Part shown: piece after piece, positions 5,264 through 13,291 of the stretch
Layout of the letters: the number at the start of each line of letters is the position of its first letter
How positions within the stretch are numbered: position 1 is the stretch's first letter
From: a virus
DNA length: 20,490 bases
Direction: 5' to 3' (one strand)
IMG/VR virus record: IMGVR_UViG_3300043446_000886
Span: 1-20,490 of that record
Notes under the pieces: generated by a model
What the model was told of the DNA's origin: nothing
What the model saw: the letters and a program-made list of their open reading frames with translations, nothing else
Databases searched by the model: none
Position numbers and translations under genes: made by a program

Positions 5264-7462
5264 ATGCCACTGCAAAAACTCCAGTTCAGGCCCGGAATCA
5301 ACCGCGAAGGCACAACACTTGCCAACGAAGGCGGTTGGTTCGAGTCCGACAAGATTCGGTTTCGTTCCGGCTATCCCGAAAAGATTGGCGGTTGGGTACT
5401 TGACACTGGGACAAACACGTCCGCTTTGCAAGCACCAGCTGGATCGTACTGGGGCGTTGCCCGGAGCATGTGGAATTGGTTGAATTTGGCTGGCTACAAC
5501 TTGTTGGCAATAGGTACAAACCTCAAATACTACATTCAAAACGGCACAAACGGTAATCTATACGACGTGACTCCGTTGCGCAATACAACCACCGCAGGTG
5601 AGGTGACATTTGCTGCTTCAAACGGATTAACCACCATCACGGTAACTGATGTGGGGCATGGCGCACAGACTGGCGACTTTGTGACTTTCAGCGGCGCGGT
5701 ATCTCTGGGCGGCAACATCACTGCAACCATCCTCAACGCAGAGTTTCAGATCACTTACGTCAGTTCAAACCAATACACCATTCAGTCTTCTGTTGCAGCA
5801 AACGGCAGTGACTCCGGTAATGGCGGCGCATCCGTAGTTGGCGCGTACCAAATCACAACTGGACAAGATATTTTTTCCCAGAACGTAGGCTGGGGCGCAG
5901 GCACTTGGGGTGGTATTGTGACCGGCACTGCAACCACCGTCATAACAGGCGGTACGCTTTCCAGCTCAAATACCACGGTGACTGTGAGTTCTACGGCTGC
6001 GTTTACATCTTCCGGCAACATTCTGATTGACTCAGAAACAATCAGTTATTCAGGTAAGACCGCAACGACATTCACAGGCTGTACTCGCGGGGTCAGCGGG
6101 ACAGGTTCAGGCGCAGCTACTACTCACGCCAACGGCACAACAGTAGTTCAGTCCACCACATTTACTGGCTGGGGTTCTCCTGCGGCAACAGGCATTGGTG
6201 TTCAGCTTCGTTTGTGGAGCCAGTCAAACTTTGGCGAAGACTTAGTGTTCAACCCTCGCGGCGGTGCGTTGTATTACTGGGCCAACTCAGCGTCAGCCAG
6301 CACATTCAACCGTGGGCAATTGCTCGGCCCCAACGCGTCTATATCTACCAAATCAGGAACAGTCACGGTCGATGCCTACTGCCCATCCGTAGCAAATTTT
6401 GTGACGGTATCCGACTCTTCGCGTTTTGTAATTGCATTTGGCTGCAACGATGCAGTTGCTGGCAGTTTGGTGCAAAACCCTATGTTTATTGCTTGGTCTG
6501 ACCAAGAATCAATTGCAACATGGTATCCGCAGGCCACAAACCAAGCAGGTAGCTACACGCTCAGTCACGGCTCACAGATCATCACAGCCATTCAGACACG
6601 CCAAGAAATTTTGGTTTTGACCGACGCGGCTATCTACTCTATGCAATATCTTGGCCCACCATATGTGTGGGGCTTCCAGTTGATGGGTGACAACATCTCT
6701 ATCGCTGGGCCAAACGCCATCACCACCATCAACAACGTGACTTATTGGATGGGTGCAGACAAGTTCTACATGTACACAGGTCGAGTGGAAACGCTCCCTT
6801 GCTCCTTGCGCCAGTACGTATATGACGACATCAACTTGACGCAATCATTTCAGTTTTTTGCAGGCACAAACGAGGGCTACAACGAAATATGGTGGTTCTA
6901 CTGTTCTGCAAACTCAACCACTATAGACAAATACGTCATCTTTAACCATCTTGAACGTACTTGGTATTACGGCACTTTGGCGCGGTCTTACTGGCTAGAC
7001 AGTCCCTTGCGGGCAACACCTATGGCTGCCGGATACAACGGGCAGCTGATCTATCACGAGAACGGCAATGACGATGGCACAACCAACCCTGCCACGCCGA
7101 TTGAAGCCTACGTCCAATCTTCTGACTTCGACATCGGCGACGGGCATAACTTTGGCTTAGTAACCCGCATCATCCCTGATGTGACTTTTGATGGTTCGAC
7201 TGTCAACGCACCTTCGTTGGATTTTGAAGTACGCCCACGTCAGTTCCCCGGAACAAACTATGGTTCGGCAGACGCGCCAACTGTGACCAGCGCGCAAAAT
7301 TACTTGAACCAAAGAACGTACAACGTGCAGCAGTTCACCCAACAGGTGTTTGTGCGGGTGCGTGGCAGACAGATGGCACTTAAAGTTATCTCTAACGATC
7401 TTGGCGTGTCATGGCAATTGGGCGTGCCTCGTATTGATACACGGCCTGACGGACGACGCTGA
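5264..7462 (+). CDS. Nozzle-like / packaged-DNA-stabilisation-type tail protein
   Basis: A 732-residue, beta-rich virion protein with very little charge. The N-terminus (KLQFRPGINREGTTLANEGG, then WFESDKIRFR) and the later LRLWSQSNFGEDLVFNPRGG strand followed by ALYYW are repeating features of phage tail proteins like P22 gp10 (packaged DNA stabilisation) and T7 gp12 (nozzle), large beta-propeller-type proteins that close the portal and carry fibres. A GHGAQTGDFVTFSG segment (about residue 127) is a strand pair often seen in these. Residues about 231-300 contain a SETISYSGKTATTFTGCTRG module that also appears in the next gene. Start ATG 5264 follows the endolysin stop by three bases, with only a weak Shine-Dalgarno. 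It would sit at the tail tip. The nozzle role is an inference from motif memory and context. Confidence 0.65.
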   Translation: MPLQKLQFRPGINREGTTLANEGGWFESDKIRFRSGYPEKIGGWVLDTGTNTSALQAPAGSYWGVARSMWNWLNLAGYNLLAIGTNLKYYIQNGTNGNLYDVTPLRNTTTAGEVTFAASNGLTTITVTDVGHGAQTGDFVTFSGAVSLGGNITATILNAEFQITYVSSNQYTIQSSVAANGSDSGNGGASVVGAYQITTGQDIFSQNVGWGAGTWGGIVTGTATTVITGGTLSSSNTTVTVSSTAAFTSSGNILIDSETISYSGKTATTFTGCTRGVSGTGSGAATTHANGTTVVQSTTFTGWGSPAATGIGVQLRLWSQSNFGEDLVFNPRGGALYYWANSASASTFNRGQLLGPNASISTKSGTVTVDAYCPSVANFVTVSDSSRFVIAFGCNDAVAGSLVQNPMFIAWSDQESIATWYPQATNQAGSYTLSHGSQIITAIQTRQEILVLTDAAIYSMQYLGPPYVWGFQLMGDNISIAGPNAITTINNVTYWMGADKFYMYTGRVETLPCSLRQYVYDDINLTQSFQFFAGTNEGYNEIWWFYCSANSTTIDKYVIFNHLERTWYYGTLARSYWLDSPLRATPMAAGYNGQLIYHENGNDDGTTNPATPIEAYVQSSDFDIGDGHNFGLVTRIIPDVTFDGSTVNAPSLDFEVRPRQFPGTNYGSADAPTVTSAQNYLNQRTYNVQQFTQQVFVRVRGRQMALKVISNDLGVSWQLGVPRIDTRPDGRR
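5954..6160 (+). repeat. Shared beta module, copy in the nozzle-like gene
   Basis: Codes for a segment containing GNILIDSETISYSGKTATTF and GCTRGVSGT. A related segment (HLLIGTELIAYTGKTSTTF, GITRGVYGT) is encoded at about 7681-7890 in the next gene. The shared pattern is [LI]-I-[DG]-[ST]-E-x-I-x-Y-[ST]-G-K-T-[AS]-T-T-F-T-G-[CI]-T-R-G-V-x-G-T followed by a His and a final T/A-V strand. The boundaries are approximate. Confidence 0.7.
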
Positions 7463-8337
7463 TGGCACTTCCGCAGTTCAAAACAGCACCGCTCATTGCG
7501 CCGCAGCAGCCGCGCCTGCCTGCGGCTCCGGTTGAGTACAGCGCCCAATACCAAGAGCAGTTCATCAACATCTTGCGCCTGTACTTCAACCAGCTGCAAA
7601 ACTTCAACCAGCTCTTTGCCACCAATACCGGCGGGGCATTGTTGCAGTTTCCAAATGGGGCGTTCCACCAAGACGGAGCCACGACGCTTACCGCTGCCAT
7701 GACCAATGTGTCTACAACGGCTATTCAGGTGGTATCTACGGCGCAGTTTGAGTCTGCCGGACATTTGTTGATCGGCACTGAGCTGATTGCTTACACAGGA
7801 AAGACATCCACCACATTCACGGGCATAACCCGTGGCGTGTATGGCACGACAAACGTGGCGCACAATATTGGTGATGCAGTAACTGAAGCTTTGGGCGTGG
7901 CGTCCGCTACAACATCTATTGCCATTCCGTTTGACAGTACAGATACAAGCAATGAAGTGTCTATTGACACAACAACCAATTCCAAGATTGTGTTTGCCGT
8001 GGCTGGCTATTACAACATCCAGTTCAGCGCCCAGCTCTTAAATTTCACCACGACCGACGACAACGTCACATTCTGGTGGAAACAAAACGGCACTGACGTG
8101 GCTTATAGCGCGGGTATTCAAGCTGTCCCTGCCAAGCACGGCTCATCTCCCGGAGCTGCAATTGTGTCTTGGAATATTGTGTTGCCAATTCAAGCAAATG
8201 ACTATGTCCAGTTGTATTACGCCTCTGAATCCGGCAACACGGTGACCGCCACATACCCAGCCGGTACAGCCCCAACACACCCCGTTTCCCCGTCTGTCAT
8301 TCTGACCGCGACATTTGTGTCTGCGCTGTTCCCATGA
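7462..8337 (+). CDS. Virion protein with shared beta module and C1q-like jelly roll
   Basis: A 291-residue protein whose ATG shares a base with the upstream TGA (TGATG), implying translational coupling. The N-terminus is Pro/Ala-rich, then a helix (YQEQFINILRLYFNQLQNF, about residues 28-46) of the kind found at the start of phage structural proteins that attach to a tail or nozzle. Residues about 74-143 hold the beta module shared with the upstream gene. The last 130 residues (from about SKIVFAVAGYYNIQFSAQLL through ILPIQANDYVQLYY-like strands) have the alternation and the A-G-Y-Y-x-[IV]-x-F-S-A pattern of a C1q/TNF-like trimeric jelly roll, ending ILTATFVSALFP. It probably is a trimeric tail or decoration protein with a carbohydrate- or cell-binding tip. 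The fold call is moderate; the role is inference. Confidence 0.6.
   Translation: MALPQFKTAPLIAPQQPRLPAAPVEYSAQYQEQFINILRLYFNQLQNFNQLFATNTGGALLQFPNGAFHQDGATTLTAAMTNVSTTAIQVVSTAQFESAGHLLIGTELIAYTGKTSTTFTGITRGVYGTTNVAHNIGDAVTEALGVASATTSIAIPFDSTDTSNEVSIDTTTNSKIVFAVAGYYNIQFSAQLLNFTTTDDNVTFWWKQNGTDVAYSAGIQAVPAKHGSSPGAAIVSWNIVLPIQANDYVQLYYASESGNTVTATYPAGTAPTHPVSPSVILTATFVSALFP
7681..7890 (+). repeat. Shared beta module, copy in the jelly-roll virion gene
   Basis: The second copy of the module described for 5954-6160. At the DNA level the two are clearly related in the core (GGTAAGACCGC versus GGAAAGACATC followed by a common acattcac stretch), but diverged, so the duplication or exchange is old. 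Confidence 0.7.
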
Positions 8338-8362
8338 TAAAGTTCGCAAACCCTGTTTACAC

Positions 8363-8366
8363 GAGG
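8363..8366 (+). promoter_or_regulatory. Ribosome binding site deciding the start at 8372
   Basis: GAGG lies five bases before ATG 8372. It favours this ATG over TTG 8315, which would place 19 extra residues inside the preceding gene. Confidence 0.6.
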
Positions 8367-8371
8367 CAAAT

Positions 8372-10309
8372 ATGAGCCTACAGCACGCCGCACAACATTT
8401 AGCTGCCCACGGCAGAGGCCCCGACACAACCCTTGTCCACATGTCAAAGGGCGAGGTGAAAAGTTTAAACGACTTGGCTATGGCTCATGGCGGGCATTTG
8501 ACCATCAATCCACATACGGGTTTACCCGAGGCTGGTTTTTTGTCTTCTATTCTTCCCATGATTGCTGGGGTTGGCTTAACCGCAATATCCGGCGGCGCAA
8601 TCAACCCCATGACCGCAGGTCTGTTGGTAGGTGGGCTTACAGGAGTTAGTTCCGGTAGCTTGTCTAAAGGGCTAATGGCTGGTTTGGGCGCTTATGGTGG
8701 CGCAGGATTGGGTGAAGCCTTGGCAAGCTCTGGTATGCAAGCGGCAGCAGCGCCTGAAATGACTGCGGCCCAATCAAAATTAAGTTCTTTAACCCCGGCG
8801 CAAATTTCAGAATTCCAAGCCGCAAGTGAGCCTGTCACTTCTGGCCCGGTATTTGAAGCCCAGCAAGCTGCCCAGCAAGCCGCACAAAAAATGGCTGCGC
8901 AACAAGCTGGTTATGGTGCAGGCGGTTATGGATCTGACGCAGTAATGGGCAGGCTTTCAACTATGGGCGAAGGCATTAAAAGCTTAGGCCAGCCCGGAGG
9001 CTTTAGTAATTTGGCTGCAAATGCGGGCGGCAATATGGGTCTTGCCAAATACGGCATGGCGGCAGCCGCGCCTTTGCTCTCAGAGTCGCCAACTGTACCA
9101 AAGCCTGCCGAAGACAAAGATCTTGGTCAACGATATGAATACAGTCCCGGCGTTGTAATGCCTACCCCCAGAGCTGACCCGTATGGACGGGAACAGCGGT
9201 ATTTCAGCCCATCGTATACCCCAATCAGTTCCGATCGGGCAAAGGGCATTTACGGGTTTGCTGGCGGCGGCCCGATTGAGGCTATGTCCAATGCAAATGC
9301 CATAGGAGCCAATACGGGCTATCCAATGGCTGATATAAGCAAGGGCGCATATGCCACACCATACCAAACCCCTATATCCCGCAATGTGATTGCTGACACC
9401 TCAGATACTGGGGTCAGTCCAATTACCGGGGAGATGACCAACTTTGCTGATGGCGGAGTGGCAACTGCCACCCCAATGCCCGGCGAAAAACCAAGCTATG
9501 AATATGACCCAATGAAGCAATTGTTCTCCAAGATTGAGTCAATGCCTTCTGACGATCAAACAAGACAGATGACTGAAAAACGCCCTATGCAGGGCGGCAT
9601 ACCTGCACACAGTGGTTATGAAGCACCATCCACACAAGGGCTTTCTGAAGGGATTGCAAGTGGTTTGGTTGGCTATGGGTCTATGGGATTTATGCCCGGC
9701 GGATTTATTGCAAAGATGCTTGGTCAAAGCATGATTAACTCTGCGCTTGCGAATGCTGCTTTAAACGGCGGTTATACAGGAACGTTTACAGGGCCTGCCG
9801 CCTTTAGCGGCGGTGTTGGCAACATAACAACCGAAGGTAGCAGTGGCCCAATAAGCGGAGAAGCTTTTAGCAATAGCGGCGGAGGCGGTGGCGAAGGCGG
9901 TGGCGGGGGTCGTGGAGGTGCGGGCAATGTTGGCACAGGCAACGGCAGCACTGCATCTGGCGTAGGCACAGGAATTGGCAGTCTTGGCGGTATGGGTGGC
10001 GGCCTTGCTGCTGGCGGCCTGTCCCATCTTGGTGATTATTCAGATGGCGGTAGATTACTGCGTGGCCCCGGCGATGGTGTGTCTGACTCTATCCCTGCGG
10101 TCATTGGCAAAAAGCAACCTGCGCGTTTAGCTGACGGCGAATTTGTAGTACCTGCACGTATCGTTTCTGAACTGGGTAACGGGTCAACCGAAGCTGGTGC
10201 GCGTAAGTTGTACGCCATGATGGACAGAATTCAATCCGCCCGCAGCAAAACTGTGGGCAAAGGCAAGATTGCCAAAAACAGTCGGGCTGAGAAGTATTTG
10301 CCAGCATGA
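8372..10309 (+). CDS. Glycine-rich virion protein with LADGEFVVPA C-terminal domain, putative internal protein
   Basis: 645 residues from ATG 8372. The N-terminus (HMSKGEVKSLNDLAMAHGGH) is followed by a long Gly/Ala-rich hydrophobic stretch (about residues 50-130, for example LLVGGLTGVSSGSLSKGLMAG) that could insert in or cross a membrane. The middle is low in complexity (QQAAQQAAQKMAAQQ), and includes three GG motif repeats (GFAGGG at residue 295, NFADGG at 357, DYSDGG at 555). A polyglycine hinge (9878-9925) precedes the C-terminal domain, LADGEFVVPARIVSELGNGS and TEAGARKLYAMMDRI, which recurs in many phage virion proteins I recall. It shares an ATGA with the next gene. Position and composition suggest a virion protein ejected with the DNA, possibly one forming part of a channel; no enzymatic motif is visible. 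Confidence 0.65.
   Translation: MSLQHAAQHLAAHGRGPDTTLVHMSKGEVKSLNDLAMAHGGHLTINPHTGLPEAGFLSSILPMIAGVGLTAISGGAINPMTAGLLVGGLTGVSSGSLSKGLMAGLGAYGGAGLGEALASSGMQAAAAPEMTAAQSKLSSLTPAQISEFQAASEPVTSGPVFEAQQAAQQAAQKMAAQQAGYGAGGYGSDAVMGRLSTMGEGIKSLGQPGGFSNLAANAGGNMGLAKYGMAAAAPLLSESPTVPKPAEDKDLGQRYEYSPGVVMPTPRADPYGREQRYFSPSYTPISSDRAKGIYGFAGGGPIEAMSNANAIGANTGYPMADISKGAYATPYQTPISRNVIADTSDTGVSPITGEMTNFADGGVATATPMPGEKPSYEYDPMKQLFSKIESMPSDDQTRQMTEKRPMQGGIPAHSGYEAPSTQGLSEGIASGLVGYGSMGFMPGGFIAKMLGQSMINSALANAALNGGYTGTFTGPAAFSGGVGNITTEGSSGPISGEAFSNSGGGGGEGGGGGRGGAGNVGTGNGSTASGVGTGIGSLGGMGGGLAAGGLSHLGDYSDGGRLLRGPGDGVSDSIPAVIGKKQPARLADGEFVVPARIVSELGNGSTEAGARKLYAMMDRIQSARSKTVGKGKIAKNSRAEKYLPA
9878..9925 (+). repeat. 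Polyglycine-encoding tract
   Basis: Reads mainly GGN codons, giving GGGGGEGGGGGRGG. It forms a flexible linker in front of the conserved C-terminal domain of the glycine-rich virion protein. Confidence 0.85.
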
Positions 10310-10734
10310 GGATTTCATTGATTCCACCCGGTGCGGTAGCGGGAGTTATTCCGTCGCTGTTACCCTACTTGGTGAAATCACAGGAATGGACAAGAGGCCG
10401 AGCCACAGTTGACGACATACTGCGGTTTGTGTTGAATGGGCAGATGCAATTGTGGGTTGGGCATGACGACAACGAAATTTACGGGCATGTCATAACCGAA
10501 GTTAAAAGTTACCCTCGGCGCAAGATGCTGGTTGTTCAGTATTGCGCAGGGGAGCCAAACCACATGCAATATGTGGATGATGAAATGTTCGACCTGCTTG
10601 ACAGGTTTGCTAAGGATGCTGGATGCTCCGGCATTGAATTTGTTGGTCGCCCGGGTTGGCGAAAACAAGCTGGGAAATACGGGTTTGAGGTACAGAGTGT
10701 GATGTACCAAAAATTCTTTAAGGATGAAACATGA
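10306..10734 (+). CDS. GNAT-like acetyltransferase-fold protein in the internal virion gene cluster
   Basis: A 142-residue protein that begins within the previous stop (ATGA) and ends within the next start (ATGA). The order helix (VDDILRFVLNGQMQLWVG), strand pair (YGHVITEVKSYPRRKMLVVQ), then a helix (DEMFDLLDRFAKDAGCSGIE) and GRPGWRKQAGKYGFE fits a GNAT fold, in which the last segment resembles the G-x-x-[KR]-x-G-F at the end of acetyltransferases. The usual acetyl-CoA loop (R/Q-x-x-G-x-G/A) is not obvious; the equivalent stretch is CAGEPNHMQY, so activity is doubtful. T7-type phages carry a small internal virion protein of similar size at the same relative place, and GNAT-like proteins there are common. 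It may be a structural or chaperone-like derivative or an enzyme acting on a virion or host protein. Confidence 0.6.
   Translation: MRISLIPPGAVAGVIPSLLPYLVKSQEWTRGRATVDDILRFVLNGQMQLWVGHDDNEIYGHVITEVKSYPRRKMLVVQYCAGEPNHMQYVDDEMFDLLDRFAKDAGCSGIEFVGRPGWRKQAGKYGFEVQSVMYQKFFKDET
10720..10724 (+). promoter_or_regulatory. Ribosome binding site for the 815-residue protein
   Basis: AAGGA sits six bases before ATG 10731 and inside the upstream gene's end, so the two genes are translationally coupled. Confidence 0.6.
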
Positions 10735-13178
10735 GTTATTCGCGTCGTCAACTTTATGCACTTGGTGAGCCAATTGGGGATTCTGCTACCCGTTTAAAAC
10801 CGGGCGGGCGTGTTTATGGCGCTGGTGGTGGCGACGGTGGTCAACCGTCCCAGCAAACACAAACCACAGAGCTGCCTGAATGGGCAAGACCTTATGCCAA
10901 AGATGTTTTGGCTAAGGGTCAAGCACTTACTGACATCAATAAAAACCCTTACCAAGTCTATGGTGGTGAGCGTATTGCAGGCTTTCAGCCTATGCAGCAG
11001 CAGGCATTTGAAACTGCCGCCAACATGCAGCCTTCCGCTCAGTTGGGTTTAGGTACGGGATTGGCTGGCGCAGCTGGTTTGGGTGCGCTTGGTACAAACT
11101 ATCAAGCAGGTAGATTTTCTGGCGGTCAGTTTGGTAACCGTCAAGCCGCTCAGTACATGTCTCCGTACATTGAAGAAGCTATGCAACCTCAATTACGGGA
11201 AGCTGAACGCGCCTCACAGATTCAAGGTGCGCAACAACAAGCCCAAGCCGTCGGTGCTGGTGCTTTTGGCGGAAGTAGAGATGCTCTCATGCGGGCAGAA
11301 CGTGAACGTAATCTTGGAATGCTCCAAGGCGACATCCGCGCCAAAGGCTATCAAACAGCCTATGAGCAAGCTGCTAACCAATATAACCAAGACATGGCTC
11401 GTCGTTTACAGGCCCAGCAATTGGGTGAGCAGTCGCGTCAATATGGTGCAGGTTTAGGAATGCAAGGTCTTCAAACCGCCTTACAAAGCGCAGGTCAGCT
11501 TGGTCAGCTTGGTCAAACCGAGTATGGTCAAAAAATGGGTATTACTGGGTTACAAAGTCAATTTGGTGCGCAACAGCAGGCACAAGCACAGCGTCCGTTA
11601 GACATGGCGTATCAGGATTTCCTGAACCAACAGAACTACCCATACAAGCAGTTGGGCTTCATGTCCGACATGATCCGTGGATTGCCGCTTGGCCAAAAAT
11701 CTACCAGTACAGTCTACGAAGGGTCAGGCCCGGGCATGGTGCAGACTTTGGCTGGCTTGGGTGGCGCAGCTTACGGCTTTGGTAAGTCTGGATTGTTTGG
11801 CGCTGCCGAAGGCGGTTTGATGGAATCGTACGCTGGTGGTGGTGTGACCAGCCCACAAAACGTAGAAAACATTTTGGCCAAACTTAGTGACCAACAGTTG
11901 GCACAAGCCAAAGAAGCGGCGTTGAACCGCCGCGATATTATGGAAGCCCAAATGATTGATGCTGAGATGGCCGAGCGGGCTTCAATCCGTGGTGGTCTTG
12001 GCGGCGCGTTTAATCAAATTCCAGAAGATCAGCAAGAGCAAATGATGGCTGGCGGCGGGATTGTTGCGTTTGCCAAGGGCGGCGACACTTACGGGAATAA
12101 GTTTGAACAAAGTATGGCTGACTTGAAGGCAATGGCTAATCAAGCACCGCCAGAGCAGACTCCAGAACAAAGAGATGAAGCTATATCCGCGCGTATTCCA
12201 ATGCTGGAGAAACGCTACGGCCCTGACATTACTCAACCATATTTGGAAGAAACCAAAGCCAAACGGGCTGCGTTGGCAGACCAAATGGAAAAAGATAAAG
12301 GGCTTGCTATTGCCGCTGCAAGTTTGAAGTTACTAAGCCCAAATAAAAATCTTCGTGGCCGCAGTGAAAGAGAACAACTTTTTGCTGGCCTTGGTGAAGC
12401 AGGTGAAGCATTCGTCGGCGAAGTTGGCAAGCTCAAGAAAGACTACAGAGACGTTGATGACAAATTGCGCCAGTCTGAAATCTTGTTGGCCACTGCTCAA
12501 CAATCTCGTAAGGAAGGTCTGGTTAATAAAGCAGATGCTGAAGAGACTCGTGCACGAGATTTGAAGAGAGAAGCCTACAAAACTCAAGTTGGTATTCAAG
12601 AGAAAGTTGCTCAACTCAACAGCGGCTTGGCTCAAACAGAGATGCAGGGTAAGACCCAAGAAAAAGTCGCGGGTATACACGCTGGTGTTCAGCGTGAGAT
12701 GATGAATAAGCCCGGTGAATTTGAACGCATGCTCAGTGACTACGAAAAACGGTTAGGTCGAAAACTCACGCCCACAGAATACAAGGAAGCTATGGCTGAA
12801 ATCGGTGCAGCTCGGTACGGTGCAAAATACACCGGCCCAGATACCACGTTTGCCAATGACGCTAAGTTTCAAGCTGAGTTGGATAAACGCACTGCCATGT
12901 TGAATTTACAAAAAGCTCGACCCGGTATAACCCAAGAAGAGATTGAGAGAATAAATGGGCAAATAGAAGGCGAACGCCAGAAACTCATCGAAGAATTTAA
13001 GCAAACCCGCGCTTCTGGGATTACTTCTAAAGCCGCTCCCGGTGCTGCACCAGCGCCGAGCGCTTCAGCAGCTCCTCCCGCTCAGTCGCCGCTGTATGTA
13101 ACAGCGCCAGACGGTAAAACGTACAGATTTAAAACCCAAGCCGAGGCAGATAAGTTCAGACAACAAATTGGGGGTTGA
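10731..13178 (+). CDS. Large Gln/Ala-rich internal virion-type protein
   Basis: An 815-residue protein with three parts. The N-terminal part (residues 1-340) is Gln/Ala-rich and helical, with landmarks GGERIAGFQPMQQQAFE, AQYMSPYIEEAMQPQLREAE and DFLNQQNYPYKQLGFMSDMI, segments seen together in virion proteins of aquatic short-tailed phages. The centre (about 345-450) has a Gly-rich stretch (LAGLGGAAYGFGKSGLFG) and GG motifs (AAEGG, YAGGG, MAGGG, FAKGG). The rest is charged coiled coil (about 480-720), then an Ala/Pro linker (APGAAPAPSASAAPPAQ), ending in DGKTYRFKTQAEADKF and QQIGG. Together with the GNAT-like and giant neighbours it corresponds in position to the T7 gp13-gp16 internal core proteins, which are ejected to build a channel through the cell envelope; that correspondence is inferred from gene order and size, not from detectable homology. 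Confidence 0.6.
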   Translation: MSYSRRQLYALGEPIGDSATRLKPGGRVYGAGGGDGGQPSQQTQTTELPEWARPYAKDVLAKGQALTDINKNPYQVYGGERIAGFQPMQQQAFETAANMQPSAQLGLGTGLAGAAGLGALGTNYQAGRFSGGQFGNRQAAQYMSPYIEEAMQPQLREAERASQIQGAQQQAQAVGAGAFGGSRDALMRAERERNLGMLQGDIRAKGYQTAYEQAANQYNQDMARRLQAQQLGEQSRQYGAGLGMQGLQTALQSAGQLGQLGQTEYGQKMGITGLQSQFGAQQQAQAQRPLDMAYQDFLNQQNYPYKQLGFMSDMIRGLPLGQKSTSTVYEGSGPGMVQTLAGLGGAAYGFGKSGLFGAAEGGLMESYAGGGVTSPQNVENILAKLSDQQLAQAKEAALNRRDIMEAQMIDAEMAERASIRGGLGGAFNQIPEDQQEQMMAGGGIVAFAKGGDTYGNKFEQSMADLKAMANQAPPEQTPEQRDEAISARIPMLEKRYGPDITQPYLEETKAKRAALADQMEKDKGLAIAAASLKLLSPNKNLRGRSEREQLFAGLGEAGEAFVGEVGKLKKDYRDVDDKLRQSEILLATAQQSRKEGLVNKADAEETRARDLKREAYKTQVGIQEKVAQLNSGLAQTEMQGKTQEKVAGIHAGVQREMMNKPGEFERMLSDYEKRLGRKLTPTEYKEAMAEIGAARYGAKYTGPDTTFANDAKFQAELDKRTAMLNLQKARPGITQEEIERINGQIEGERQKLIEEFKQTRASGITSKAAPGAAPAPSASAAPPAQSPLYVTAPDGKTYRFKTQAEADKFRQQIGG
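11493..11519 (+). repeat. Short 9-bp tandem repeat
   Basis: GGTCAGCTT occurs twice in tandem and is followed by a partial third copy, GGTCAAACC. It encodes GQLGQLGQT within the Gln-rich helical part of the 815-residue protein. Slippage at this point would keep the frame. Confidence 0.8.
13170..13174 (+). promoter_or_regulatory. Ribosome binding site of the giant gene, deciding a GTG start
   Basis: GGGGG ends one base before the TGA of the upstream gene and six bases before GTG 13181. The alternative start TTG 13175 directly abuts the G-run and would have no spacing, so GTG 13181 is preferred. Confidence 0.6.
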
Positions 13179-13180
13179 CT

Positions 13181-13291
13181 GTGGACTACGCAAAATTAGC
13201 GTCCCAATTTGGCGGTGCGCCAATTGAAGATCAACCATCAAAAGCGCCTGACTATGCAGCTCTTGCATCGCAGTTTGGTGGTGCGCCTGTT
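13181..13291 (+). repeat. N-terminal pair of DYxxLASQFGGAP motifs
   Basis: Encodes VDYAKLASQFGGAPI (13181-13225) and PDYAALASQFGGAPV (13247-13291), separated by a seven-residue linker. Eleven of the core residues are the same. A third, looser copy closes the protein at 20372-20410. Confidence 0.9.

Noticed and set aside
5241-5483. 80-codon + strand frame at the start of the nozzle-like gene
   Set aside because: It is in another frame of the nozzle-like gene, whose N-terminus (KLQFRPGINREG) is recognisable, so this frame is a shadow.
7300-7863. 187-codon open frame on the - strand
   Set aside because: It lies across the junction of two well supported + strand virion genes, has Arg/Cys/Trp-rich composition typical of an antisense frame, and has no recognisable motif.
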